From assembly GCA_025618425.1 (NCBI GenBank), contig CM046849.1, positions 28,887,821 through 28,951,820 of the forward strand: a stretch of DNA of 64,000 nucleotides, written 5' to 3'. A program made the position numbers and the translations under genes. Below the pieces are notes generated by a model. It was given only the letters and a program-made list of their open reading frames with translations. It searched no databases and was not told the origin of the DNA. Shown here piece by piece: positions 11,255 to 23,398 of this stretch. The DNA comes from Heliocidaris tuberculata (lineage: Eukaryota > Echinodermata > Echinoidea > Camarodonta > Echinometridae). Each line of letters starts with the position of its first letter. Position 1 is the stretch's first letter.

Positions 11255-12213
11255 CGTGGACTATTCGGATGTAGCCCTTTCGGCCATACATACAATGTTT
11301 CAAAGCTTGTTTTGACGGACATTCTCTTTTCTTCTCCCTAAACCCTGACATGGACTTTTGATGTGATTACAAACCACAACACACGTATGTATAAATGATT
11401 CCTCTAAATGTAAATACATGTATATATGTTACACATTTAATATATTTTTTACGAAGAAAATCATAAGATCTCAATAGAAAAGAATATGTTCTATCGTTCT
11501 TATGCACGACCATTCTAAAAAAAAAATATAATAAAATATTGAAGTATCAACAATCGGCCAACGATATCTCTTTAAAGTTGTCAATCTATGACATCACAAT
11601 TGCTTAGGGGCAGGACTAAGGAGGACCATTTGAACTGATTCTCCAGATATTATACTACACCTGAACGGCGGACAATTTCTGTCCACTTTACCAAATCGTG
11701 TCCACACATCAAAAAATTGTTTAATATGCTAAATCTGACATTTTACCTCAGTCCTGATAACTTCACTCCGCGTTGTTAGCGTTCCCTGAGATCAGTGAAA
11801 GTCGAACAGCAAATTATTATTGACATACATATCGAAAGGTCTCTCAGCAAGTGCATGCCTATTAGACTAAGAGTGATTAAAATAAATCCCCTCTCTCAAT
11901 CTCCGTGTATTCCAATCCTGGAATATTGTGTAAAACAGTTTTATTTTCGTTAAGAGGCAGGTATGATTTTGGAATGAACGGATGCCGACATAGGAATACA
12001 CATGTACTATTTACCAATACAATATAGCAAGTATGCCATCATAATCAATTTCTTAGATTATTAAGTATGCGAGCATATATTACATTTACAGTGCAGTCGA
12101 AGCCTTCTCGGGACTTGAGTTGTATAAGTATCTAAAAGTTAGATTTACATACGAATGGCATATATTGCATTTCGTAATATCTCATTAATTTGATACACAG
12201 AGTGATTATGTAG
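11255..12213. other. AT-rich spacer
   Basis: No coding or repeat signal identified. Confidence 0.5.
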
Positions 12214-12317
12214 GGGAGCCAGCATTTCTAAATTATGATTTATGCTGTCTCCCCCACATATCTTCTAAATTATGAGATATGCAGGGGAGACAGCATATCT
12301 CATAATTTAGAATATAT
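12214..12317. other. Overlapping, competing stem-loops
   Basis: One hairpin pairs GGGGAGCCAGCAT (from 12214) with ATGCTGTCTCCCC (to about 12254). A second has 25-bp arms (12258-12282 and 12293-12317) with one mismatch and a 10-nt loop AGGGGAGACA. That loop is itself complementary to TGTCTCCCC of the first stem, so alternative folds compete. Confidence 0.85.
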
Positions 12318-14352
12318 GTAGCAAAACCACATTTTTTTATTTTTTTTTGCAAAATAATACATGTAATCTTCTTCATTATTCTTCATTATCAAATTTTCCC
12401 AAGTTACAATGACTTGCAATGGTGTGTATCCATGTATGACTGTACTAACTTTAAGCTCACAAAACAAAACTACTGGGAGCATGAAATGATGTAAAAATAC
12501 AGCTTTTGTAGGCCGTTTTTTTTTTTCTTCTTCTTCTTCTTCATTTTGATATCTTTATAATTAATCTCTGTAGGAAATACCTCGGAAGCTTCGTGGAGAA
12601 AGATTTCATTTTTCTTCCAGAAAATTAAGGTGATCTTGCGGGTAGTCTTATAAAGGGCTTATATTCCTGGGCAGGAACAGGTGCAAACAGCGTATGAAAA
12701 CATATATGTGACTCTTCAAGAATAAGTAAAAATTAATAAAACCATGCATTTTTAAAATATATTTTGCCGGTACGCGTGATATCTGCCCTTTCATTATATC
12801 CCATCAGCTGGTACATTTTACTAAAATTCAATTGATAACAGATAACGTTTATTACTTTTATTTCAAAAAATATTTGTGTGAATGTATCGAATTGATGTTG
12901 TTTATTTAGCAGCAAGTAGTCAATGGGGTGATTGATATTCTGTTTGCGACTGGAATATTTGTAATATGAACCATTTCAAGTGTGATGAACCCATATTACA
13001 GCTCGAGTTCGTTGATGAGTAGTGAAATAGAAAACTTTACGGATATCCTGGGAGTTAAATATACAGTTGATATGCTACAAGTCCTGGCTTAAACGACAAA
13101 CAATTACATCAAGTCATTCTCCAAACGTGCTATTCCCATTGCAATATAACTGCTCATTTCAAATCGGGGGAACCTGTAAACGAAGTAATCGGTTCCATTT
13201 CAGGTCGACTTGAAATATGGTCATTTAAATGAACTGTACACTCAGGACCCTCAGGATGTAGAAAAGTCGAATTTAAATCGAAACTGCAACATGTGCAAGG
13301 AGCTCGATCCTACGATGGATGCATTTACTTGGTACATGTAACGTCAAACAAGAAGGTGGAGTTCTGGAATTTGAACACATGAAAAATAATGTGTGAGATG
13401 TATCATGCATTTTTAGTCAGTTTGGAAGAGTATCATAGAATAAATGTTCCCTGAAAAGAAAACAAAAAAACTTTGTCAACTTTGTCATGTTTACAGGAAA
13501 GCATATTGTACGGAATATACTATTCTACCAACGAAATGCGTAGTCAGCAAATTCACTGCATGAATTAGTTTTACTCTATTCCACGAAAATTACTTAAGTT
13601 GAAGGAAAGGTTACATTCATTTCAAAAACAAAACTTCTAACATCTAAATATCAATGTAATTCGATGTTAAATCCCCAACTTACATTTAGATCGGTGCACG
13701 GAGGAAATGACAAACAAGTGAGGTCTATAACTCAACTTCTATTCTTGTTATGCTGAAAATACGAAAGGAAATGGATTACTCAGTGGAACGATGACACTGT
13801 AGCTCAAATGCAATTACATTATAGCTTAAGGTTTGTCGGATTCCTATATAAAAACCCCACACACAATTGGTACTGCTATAGAAATGGAAGCCGAATAAAT
13901 TTACAGATAGAGATTAGATCACGTGCAGTTTTAAATCATTCCAAGATAGCTTTAATTAAAGGCACTTTACCATTTTTACAGTTCCCAGAATTTTCATTCT
14001 ATCACTTAGTAATGATGCTCTATGAATCTGAATAGAAGAGAAATGCTTTATTAATGTTCATTGTCGTGGACATGCAAAATCTGTAAGAGGTGGCTTTGTC
14101 TTGCGAGGTATTTACATGTGATTGCAATTCATGTAGTTCTCGAATCGATTCAACTGTGATGTCATGCTGAATGAAAGACAATGTTCGTTTTTAAATGCAC
14201 GTAACGTTGGTTCTCAGCCATGAAAAAAATATGAAACCTAAAGCCCGACTCACGCGCTAATCGAGTCTTTGAAGGTAATTAACCCACACGCCAGCTATGT
14301 AAAGTATTGTTATCACTGTTCGTTTTGCGATCACTTTTTTAAAAACGAAATC
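12318..14352. other. AT-rich spacer
   Basis: T-rich patches at 12330-12350 and 12520-12545; nothing else recognised. Confidence 0.5.
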
Positions 14353-14417
14353 ACTCTTTCATGACGTGCAAAAGACCGTAGAAGTCACTGACGCGGCCCT
14401 AACGTCAGCAAATGACT
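14353..14417 (+). repeat. Old dispersed repeat fragment
   Basis: Matches 43385-43422 joined to 43737-43765: GACGTGCAAA, AGACCGTAGAAGTCAC and then TGACGCGGCCCTAACGTCAG. Here the repeat is uninterrupted; at 43 kb a MITE splits it. Confidence 0.7.
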
Positions 14418-14724
14418 CCTCGTAGGAGCCGGAATCCGGGGTAATTCTAGAGCCTGTGCAACCGTACGCCGAAAGGCTGCTACACAAACCCTTTGTAAAC
14501 AGTGTCACTATATGTATAGTATTATATGGGCAATGAATAGAAGGGTGGGGTAAAGCTTACGTCTTGAATCAGAACTCATCAAAAATTAAGAGTATTATCT
14601 ATTTCTAAAGCTAATTAGAAATGAAATCCCAAAGGAATATCCTAGCCATCTTTCGTATAGTCCTTGCCCCAACAGATCAAGAATTCAGAAGGTCCGCCTC
14701 GCAGTCACCATGATCACCTTTTAC

Positions 14725-14966
14725 CTTGAAATGGGTGTCAAGTTTGATGATGCAAGAATGAAGAGAATCAGTTCTCATATCCGTCATCATTCCATCCATG
14801 TCAACCAACGCGTGGGTCACTGCATTACTGTGTTCATCGAAGAGCACAAGAATGAAGGTTTGGGGCATGAAATTGCAGTGGCTTTCTTCGCGCTCCAGGG
14901 TTGGAGAAAGTACATTCAATGTGACCGGATATTGGAGCTTCATTTTGCTAATACTTCGCATGACCA
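14725..14966 (-). CDS. Candidate internal coding exon, unidentified protein
   Basis: On the minus strand a plausible acceptor (GATTTCATTCTTTAG, ending at 14967) opens a 242-bp stretch. It is fully open in one frame and ends TTCAAG|GTAAAAG, a good donor match. Entry is in phase 1 (two bases complete a codon) followed by 80 whole codons, so it leaves in phase 0. The product starts around VMRSISKMKLQYPVTLNVLS and includes REESHCNFMPQTF, DEHSNAVTHAL and DSLHSCIIKLDTHFK. The composition is ordinary soluble-protein-like, with no signal peptide or membrane segment. I do not recognise a domain. The opposite strand (14710-14970) is also open, which weakens the case. Neighbouring exons were not found. 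Confidence 0.5.
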
Positions 14967-15202
14967 CTAAAGAATGAAATCAGGATCAAAGTCATTGCTC
15001 AACCGTGAGGAGAAATTTTACTCTTCTCCATCTTTATGAGGAGAATGGAAGTATAGTCTAGACGATCTTTATATGAACTTCAAAACAATAGTATGTTATC
15101 CAACCTCATTTGTGTTCATTTCAAATATGTATATTCAATTTTAGAAATCATAATAATTGAGGTCAATTTCCTTTGATTTCAGATTATTCAAACACACATT
15201 AA

Positions 15203-15502
15203 AGTTGCCTTAAACTTGTAGAATTTGAACAGAGCCATCTTATGGTCATTCTTTAATTAAGATTATAATCAGAGGTTCAGTTACATTTTATTTTAAAAAT
15301 TTAACAAACAACTCGCTTGCAAAATAAGCACATTTTTATTTCAACCTTTTACTTTTGACTTGCAAATGTATAAAATTGCCTGCAAGTGCATTCTAAGCTT
15401 CTACAAAAAAGAATGGTGCATGATGGGATCATTAGACGCGCAGATGTTTTCCAAATCCTTTTAAAAGATGGCGCTATCCGGGAGGTTTAGTTTAAGGCAA
15501 CT
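15203..15502. mobile_element. Inverted-repeat element with TTAA/TTAG flanks (family T5)
   Basis: The left end after TTAA reads AGTTGCCTTAAAC; the right end is its complement before TTAG. Inner subterminal motifs are also inverted (AGAGCCATCTTATGG against AAAAGATGGCGCT). No ORF. TTAA duplications point to piggyBac-type mobilisation. Confidence 0.65.
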
Positions 15503-16799
15503 TTAGAATAATCACTATGGTATACAAATCATGATATTTTCCTATAGGGGCATTGTGAAGCTGCTATAATGTGAAAATATCTGCAAGACAAGCCTTGCAT
15601 TTCGCAAAACTTGTGATCAAACTGATATATCAACATGATCAGAGTCTAAATCTTCCATCGACATTGTTTCATTCAGGAGATAACAAAGAAAAAATCATGG
15701 ATTAAATATTTGTCAAAACAACATTTGGCAAATCATAACTTTGGCAAAATTCATGTCGTGTTTACGTTTGTCAAACTGACCTAAAGAAAACTAATGTCTG
15801 ACTACTGGGAAAGAGGAATCTGAGAAAAAACAATCTACTTTCACTATACCATTAGAAAAACGGTTTTGTTACATCTTTCTCATTTTGTCCAGTGTTTTGG
15901 ATGAATGTATATGCACAGATTAACCAAGAGAAGTTTTTAGATTTAAGTGTGCCTTTTGGATGACAATGAATATGTAGCCATCTTTCAAACCCCTTGTCCA
16001 TATTCATTGAAGATAATCAACTGAAATATCCAGCTAAAAACCTCTACTCAATTGATTCCATTTATTTTTATGAAGCGGCAACTGTCAACAATTTCATTTT
16101 GTGACTCATTTAATGTCGCTTATTAATTTTGTGTCTAAACAGCGATGATTTCGATATAACGGAATAATGGGATAGTATTAAGGATATACAAGCACTTTCT
16201 TGAGAGAACACTCTGTTGAAGTATTTTTTTAAAACACTTGCTACTTCGCCAATCATCGAACTTTGCCGGGTGTGATTTAGTCAGCTCCTATGACTACAAG
16301 TCAATAATTCAATGATTATTTTTTTCATATTCAGCAACCTAGCGTCGATTACAACACAATATACATGCCAACACGGACTGGAGGACTTGTTCAACAAAAC
16401 ACTTTCTCACATCACGCAGAGTGTACTGTTTATCCCCAGCCCCAAATCGGTATTCACCTTATTCCGATAATTCAATTCGAAGAATTATAGAATTAGGAGT
16501 CATTTTTCACACCGCGGGAGTTGCAATGGGCAATGTACCACCGCCTTGAAGAGATAATTATGAGGACGTGTGAAGCACTTAGCTCTCAAGGCATTATTCA
16601 ATATAAATACGCTCTAATTGCACGCGTTCTTTTTTTGTTTCTTTTTCTGATGTTGAACATGGGGTACTTTTAAGTCGCTCCTGAAAGGCTCGGACGTGTT
16701 TCAAAACTCAGCCCTTGGAGATAGAAGCATGCATTTCCAACTGCCTCAAACTATTGTAATAGATCCTCGAAAATACGAGCACAATACTTAACGAGACTT
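15503..16799. other. Spacer, nothing recognised
   Basis: AT-rich, without repeat ends or convincing exons. Confidence 0.5.
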
Positions 16800-16823
16800 A
16801 TATTGCAGGATAAAATTTAGACA

Positions 16824-17002
16824 TTTGTTTACACACACCGAACATGCCGAACGCAGATTAAACCAATTCAAAATTCGAGGAACTATAAAGTACCCAACCA
16901 ATATTACAATATGCAGTTTTTACTTAAGTTGTTGAATTGCCATGATTTATAAAGCCATAAAATTTACACTTGAATAAATTCTTGAGAGCATGATCTTAAC
17001 TT
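16824..17002 (+). repeat. Direct repeat, copy 1
   Basis: TTTGTTTACACACACCGAAC through CTTGAATAAATTCTTGAGAG, repeated at 17412-17571. Copy 1 is also bracketed by two copies of ATTGCAGGATAAAATTTAGA (about 16801 and 17023). Confidence 0.85.
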
Positions 17003-17090
17003 GTTGCGTACGTCATGGTCATATTGCAGGATAAAATTTAGATTATAGTATTGAAGTGCTGACGTCACATTCGCTTGTCGTCCGGGATAC

Positions 17091-17228
17091 TGGTTCCAAA
17101 CAACGGGGCCCGCGCATGAGGTCCACCGCGAAATCATTCAAGCAGCGGGCTGGGGCAGGGCAAATTCAGTGTTTGGCGCTGGTGTGATCACCACTCCATT
17201 GTTTAGCACAAAATTGTTTGGAACCAGC
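17091..17228. repeat. GC-richer inverted repeat segment
   Basis: TGGTTCCAAACAA (17091-17103) is inverted as TTGTTTGGAACCA (17214-17227), enclosing a GC-rich interior. TGACGTCA lies just outside on the left and TGACGTCAC on the far right (about 17391). Confidence 0.6.
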
Positions 17229-17230
17229 AA

Positions 17231-17373
17231 CCTGGGGCGTTTCATGAAAGGACTTGTCAGATATTTTATCTGACAAATTTGCTCTCAGCCAATCAGATGC
17301 AAGGATTTCAGTAGCTTATAACAGTTGTCGGATAAAATATCCGACAACTTCCTTTCATGAAACGCTCCCCTGG
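17231..17373. mobile_element. Foldback MITE, CCAAT-core class
   Basis: The ends GGGGCGTTTCATGAAAGGA and the complement of CCTTTCATGAAACGCTCCCC are inverted. Each arm folds on itself (TTGTCAGATA...TATCTGACAA on the left, TGTCGGATA...TATCCGACA on the right). The core is CTCTCAGCCAATCAGATGCA. Confidence 0.9.
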
Positions 17374-17411
17374 ACAACTTGGCCTGTATGACGTCACACT
17401 TCGGTACTCTA

Positions 17412-17571
17412 TTTGTTTACACACACCGAACGCAGATTAAACCAATTCAAAAATCGGTGAATCGTAAACTACCCAACCAATATTACAATATGCAGTTTTT
17501 ACTTAATATGCTTAAGTCGTAATAGCATAACATTTACACTTGAATAAATTCTTGAGAGCAATCTTAACTTG
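17412..17571 (+). repeat. Direct repeat, copy 2
   Basis: Same order as copy 1, with a few short deletions (for example the extra AACATGCCG of copy 1 is missing). The MITE at 17231 lies between the copies. Confidence 0.85.
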
Positions 17572-18027
17572 TATGTATGTGTGTGTGTGGATGAGGGTGT
17601 GCGGGAGTAGGTTTAACAGGGTACATCTATTTGAGTGCTTAAGTTTGTTTGGGGGCAGGGATGGGAGAAAAGACAAAACAAAATCTCTCAAGTACTATTC
17701 TTTTATATGAAAATGTTTTCTAAACAGATTATGAAAATATACTTTTTTTTTCTTTCATTATTGCAATTTATGTTAAAGCTAAAATATCAATGTGTAATGC
17801 ATCGTTTTGTTATGAATGATATGTACAATTTTATTATGAATGATTCATACAATATGTATTTTACTTGAGAAAAAAAATAATTAAAAAATATAATTTATTT
17901 TTTAAAAAGTAGGTCAAGGTTATTTATTCATTCCCTGTCAATAAATCAAAAAATGGGAAGTAAGCTAATTAGTTGAATTTACAGTTTCCAATGTTTGCAT
18001 GCAAGCCATTTTATATACATTGCTCCT
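17572..18027. other. AT-rich spacer
   Basis: A TG patch near 17575-17590 and A/T-rich runs near 17865-17910. No gene. Confidence 0.5.
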
Positions 18028-18203
18028 TTCCACCCAGGTGTTAAGTGGGTACCCGGTTGGATGCGAAAGTCAATGTGATTCTATTAGCATGTAGCGCGTC
18101 CGTAAAAAGGCGCCTGGCTGGAATGCTCCCCAGTGGAGCGGAGAAGGTGCATGCATTGTGTGGGGACAAGCCTGAATCCGATGATCGGGGTAATAATAAA
18201 TCT
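18028..18203 (+). mobile_element. SINE body, head-truncated
   Basis: Aligns by eye with the body of the SINE at 43897-44252: CACCCAGGTG, GGGTACCCGGTTGGATGCGA, GGCTGGAATGCTCCCCAG, ending CGGGGTAATAATAAA. The tRNA-like head is absent. Confidence 0.75.
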
Positions 18204-20909
18204 GTAAAGTTTTTAGAAACATCGTAGATGTATTATGCACTATATACATCAAAATTATAATTATTGTCATATCATTAAACTGAAAAGTATTAAAGGAAAG
18301 GATATAGAATTCCCTCCCTATAGTTTACTTGACACTTTGTTATGCTAAGCCTACGGAAAGGGTTTAAAAGGTGAGCTTTGTTTGCGTTACGTTAACATTT
18401 CGAAACATACAAACCCCCTGGCCAATGAGCAAGAATTAATGGAAAATGAAGGTCGGATTCATCGTACAGTCCTAAAGCGGTGAAAACATGCTTTTAGCAA
18501 TGTCTACACAAAAGAGAACTCAAAGTATCCTTTTTCAGTTTGAGTCGTAAGAGCATGATTAAGGGGGAAGTTTAAGAAACGCGATAACCAGTCAAGTTTC
18601 CACGATCTGTGGTGCTCTTAGTGATCTTGCGTTACCCCATATCCTCGCTGGTGTCCTCGAAGTGCTCTCGACATGCTTTTGATGGAGAGCACCATTAATT
18701 AATTCACATTAATTCGCCTTCCCTCATAATATCCCAATCGTATCAATATCTTAAGAGCGGCTATGATTCTCCAGAGAAACATAAGGAGGGCTTTTTGCGG
18801 CAGAAACCCAAGATTCTAATGAGAAAAAAAAAGTTCTGCTTCGGCGCTCGGGATCCAAACCCCCATCAGGTGACGTGAATCAAATCTAATCGGCCAGATC
18901 CGATGAAAGAGCGAAAGAGACTTCCAATCTAGGAGCCTCCGAGGCTCGTTTAGCAGGCAATGATAAGAGGAGACGTTGACTCAAGGGAGCGTTTTAAATG
19001 ATGGGCTACTGGTTAGTGGTAAAAAGGAAGACCATAAACCATGCACTGAAAGGGAACAGAGCTGACAGCTTTCAGAGTTCCGGAGGTGAAGGATTGTTCT
19101 GTGCCTCTTTAAAAAACTATATAAACTGCAACATAGCTATTCATCGTTGACAATAAAATAAAGAAAGTATGCTTTTTATACTTAAAGCATTGCAACTTTT
19201 TACAAAGAAAAGAGACTTTGATATCGTACACTAATTCAATTGGGGTTTGTTAAGCAATGATATATTGCAATTATATACTTTTTTTTAGCTCATAATCGTT
19301 AATAAAGAAAAAAAAGTCACTGCGATGTGTTGACAGAGGGAATATTTTGCATGATACATTCATTTTCGTTTTAGCGTTACAGTCTTATACTTGCAGGGCC
19401 ACTAAACCTTTCCTCATAATTAATTATTATGTCAATAATTCATTTAAAACTTAATTTATGGTAGTAAAATTAATGTAAATAATTTTTTTTTAATATTACC
19501 TTGTATGTTGCCAACAATAAGCACACGGTTTGTGTCGACCTCTGTCCATCATATTAACTATAATGTTAAAACTAATTTACACTCAATCAATTGGTAATGG
19601 AATAAATAAATCTATATCAAATAAAATCTTATTTGAATAACCTGCAGATATATTTTTAGGCCTATGAATTTGTATGAGACTTCGGTTTTGGTGATCGTGC
19701 AATGTGTATCCTAAATTTGACCTGGCAAAAGGTGGGCAGAATCTGCTCGGCATGGCGACAGACTTCTGCCCAAAACACCCGACCCATTTTCATGAAACCC
19801 ATGCATTGGAAAGGAGATTGCAAATTTGTCCTCAGGGAAAAAAACAATTCACTTAAGAGAGAAGTGTCAGAAGCTTGTTGTGTTTACATTGTGCATTCTC
19901 TGGCGTCAAGATTCTAATGTAATCATTATACATGTGTATTCGCCATTGCCGTCAATTAGCATTATGTATTGCAATGTGTTGATATCATAGCTTCTTCTGA
20001 AATAGGTAAATGGTATTTAGGCCTTAAAAGGTACAATGTATCCCTAATTATTGAATGAACACTTTGTCAGTTTCTGATCTTACAAAATCCTGCATTTGCA
20101 CGAATTACACCCTTAAACGGAAAGAAATTGGCATCCATATATTTGCACCACCCTCTGAAGTCAAGGCCAAGAAAAGTCCCTTTTGCAAAATTAAAAGTCT
20201 TGTCACTCTGCTTCTAATACAAATTTAGGAAGTTGGAGGAGCTATATAATTACATTTATAGTTTTAAAAAAAGTGTCACAGTGAAGTTTCTGTCCAAAAA
20301 AATCAGAAAAATATCCCTTCACTGACTCATCGAAAAAGAGATAAGCATGAGTTATGACATTGGCCAATAATGTGGTTTACAATAATTGATCACAGTAACC
20401 ACACATTCCCACTCCATTAGATATTTGTAGGTTGTCAATAACTTTCTGCAAAATAATGAGGAATTTCAAAGTGGTATTACTCTATTGCTGTATGAATATG
20501 CTTTAGTCACTGATGACGCCAACCTGTTCGTTACTTTTTTTCTTTTAAGTATTCTTTCATTTATTTCTTTTCAGTGAAATCAACAGATAAACAAAAATAG
20601 AAACATTACAGTTATGAATAAAGTATGCAAACAGAAACTTTTACAATTTACAAGTAAATATATACGTATATGGAAAAACGTATACATTAATGGAAAAACA
20701 GAGAATTTACACATACATGAACTTGTAATTCACTTTAAAATCTCAGCTTACTCGAAATTATACAGATATGCAACTGCAAATATACATTTACGTTATCTGC
20801 AAAAATGTATACCTTCAAGGGCGAACAAAGAATTTATACAACTGAAAATATACCCTAAATATAACTGTTCCTTTTATATGTTTTGGTGGGTTTTTTCACT
20901 GAAAGAAAA
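18204..20909. other. Spacer, mostly unrecognised
   Basis: At 19662-19917 both strands are open and look weakly coding-like, but splice signals are poor. The rest is AT-rich with no element ends that I can pair. Confidence 0.4.
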
Positions 20910-21187
20910 ATGTATTAAAGACAAAAAGGAGAAAGAAAGAAAAAAAAAGGAAAAATGAAATATGAGAGAGAGAAGGAAAAAAAAAGAGACAGACAGACAG
21001 ACATACCCGCACATCCAAACACAATACCTCACCCCTTCCAGCCAGCCTCCCCCCTTCCCCACCCCTTCCCCACCTCTTCCCCACCCCCTTACTGCCAAAC
21101 ATTTCTAAAAAGAGGTGGTGTCAACCCCCACCCCTCACCACTACCATCACAACCACCCCCACCCCCACCCCCACCCCCCACCCCCAA
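20910..21187. repeat. Purine tract followed by C/A-rich tract
   Basis: About 20910-20995 is almost all purine on the plus strand. About 21036-21187 is C-rich, with a CCCCCA repeat at the end. Proline-rich and glycine-rich frames here are repeat artefacts. Confidence 0.85.
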
Positions 21188-21640
21188 TTGGCGACGTCCC
21201 TACATGAAACTGAACTCGAGTAGAACATTGCGGTCTGAGTAAAAAGCTTACAAGTTTCCCCACAATTTAGACCTGATAATTCGTTGAATGCGGCCTTAAT
21301 TTTAAAGGGCATTTGGGAAGGGAGGAAGATAGCTTCCTAGGACGGAGAGAAAGAGACACCGATACAGCTTTTTTGTTTCTCAATCGAGAAAAAAAAATCA
21401 GTGTGTCCCATTTCCCCAGTTTTAGACACCTCGATTGGGTCATCAATATTCTATTAATGTCCGTTCCGGCACCATTTCCAATTCTGCCACAGTGTTAAGT
21501 AGATAGAAAACAAGGAACCTGCCCAAATTGTAGCACGGGAGGAATATATACCTAATAGAAACCTTGCATTCTGAATACTACCCTAGAAAGGTAGATGATA
21601 TAAGAATGGATCAGACTAAGGAGTTAAAGGGCTGGGGTGG

Positions 21641-21655
21641 AGGGGGGGGGGGGGA
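21641..21655. repeat. G run with neighbouring G blocks
   Basis: GGGGTGGAGGGGG-type sequence: several G blocks within 40 bp could form a quadruplex on the plus strand. Confidence 0.85.
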
Positions 21656-21659
21656 GGGG

Positions 21660-22454
21660 TTGAAGAAAAATGAAGTTGGATGAATGGGTGGATGGGACTA
21701 ATGGCCAATGCTTATTATGCGTCTGTGGAAGAAGCAGCCCACCCATCTATTGCATGATACACGATTTAAAATTGATGTAAGGTTATTTATCGTTTCTGTC
21801 TTGTTGTAATTTCTCCAACATTATTTTAAATCAGCCCAGGGTTAGATGAGCAAAACCAGAGACCGGACAACAGGCCAAACAGCAGCATGGACAAAAGTCA
21901 TGAATAACTTGTGGCATGCAAAAGTACCTAAACATCGCAAACAAACAAGGGTACAAAGTAACAACAACAGAAAAATAAGAAAGTGAAGATTAATCGTTCC
22001 CAGACGATCTCAAGAGGGAAATAAAAAGCGCGCCATAATAATCACTCAATTTCTGGTGGATACCCAATGCTAAAACAACATCCCTTCTCTATGTCCTTGT
22101 CTTTCTGACCTCAATTTGCGTCTGCAAACACGAAACTTTTAGGGGTGGATATTTTCTTTCAGCCAATAAATTAATTGAAAGTTTGTGCCCTGCTTTTATT
22201 TTTGTTATGAAAGCGTTTGTTACAAAAAAAAATATAATAGGTTAAATCAACTTTAATGAAAATGGATCCCTCTCATTTGGAATGCCCTTTTGCCAAAATG
22301 TCCGCGTGTAAAGTTTCCCAATAACCTCCCTTGGCTGATTTACATTAGTATAAATAAGATTAAATCAATTGGAATGATATAAAATCAAACAAAATAAATA
22401 AATTCAAATAAGTAAAGTAGATTAGAATGAAATAAAATGAAACGTACACCTCCT
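21660..22454. other. Spacer, nothing recognised
   Basis: No repeat ends or exons found. Confidence 0.5.
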
Positions 22455-22643
22455 GAGTCTATGGGGGAAATTGAGTCTGGCATTTCCGGTCACTTGCATA
22501 TGTTTACTTTTGTGAAGCACAGTAATGATGATTTTGAAGTGCTTTTTTTCCTGGGCTTCATTTTTACATATTACATACACTGATAGCGTGTAAGGCCAGG
22601 CAGCTCAGATTTTATCAAGCCTCTACAAAGTTACCAAATCACT
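22455..22643 (-). mobile_element. Truncated TTAA element (family T4)
   Basis: The reverse complement matches 35896-36090: AGTGATTTGGTAACTTTG, then TAAAATCTGAGCTGCCTGGC and the GACCGGAAATRCCAGACTCA segment. The outer end abuts TTAA (22644-22647). The other end is missing. Confidence 0.8.
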
Positions 22644-22989
22644 TTAAGTTAAATGTCAAATTGACTGTATCCGGGAGCACAGGGTGGGTCATTACCATTG
22701 GCACGTGCCTTTTTTTTCCTTTATTCTGAAAATCAAGGATGTTCCTCTAAATACAAATCAGAATAAAGATACTGTCTATTCACATCTGGTTTAAATATTG
22801 AATAAAATACTTTTCTTCATATACACACACCTGTTAAACATCGTCATGGCTGTATGGGCACATTTTCGCGAGGGGAGCTGACGCCTTCTTACCTCAATAT
22901 CAACTTTTCAGTTTACAATCATTTTGGAGCGAGCAAAGATTTTGGATTTGATGTAAATTCATCATCAAAATTACATATTCGGAAACCCC

Positions 22990-23200
22990 AATGCCCAAAT
23001 ATGAGGGCTTTCGGGCATATCGCTGCCCGAATATAAGGCGATTGTTGCCCGAATATTGGAACTTTGGGCGAAATGTTTTAGATTGGTGGTTATTTTGACA
23101 CTTGTGGTTGACATGTTATGATATTTGTGGTTATTTTGACATTTGCGGGTGCAATGTTTTTACAAATTGTGGTTATTCTGACATTTGTGGTAGATTTTTA
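22990..23200. repeat. Degenerate short tandem repeats
   Basis: GCCCGAATAT-type words three times (about 22990-23060), then TGGTTATTTTGACAYTTG-type words three times at about 40-bp spacing (about 23090, 23129 and 23171). Confidence 0.7.
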
Positions 23201-23309
23201 CCGTTGCGGGCTCCACAGGCCCTGCAATTTTTATTACCCAAGCACTGCCAGGGTCCTATTAAATATTCGTTGGTCAAGAAAATGCGGGTAAAACACTTTG
23301 TATATAGAT

Positions 23310-23398
23310 GTAAGCACCGAGCAAGGATTGAAACCTGGACCTCCCGCCCGTATGAGTCAAAAGCCGTCGCCAACATGTACACTGTAGTCCCACTCATT
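23310..23398 (-). mobile_element. tRNA-like SINE head, degraded
   Basis: The minus strand reads as a tRNA-like 5' region with a B-box-like GGTTTCAATCC (complement at 23325-23335) and a weak A-box upstream. Probably a SINE fragment; a decayed tRNA pseudogene is the alternative. Confidence 0.4.
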
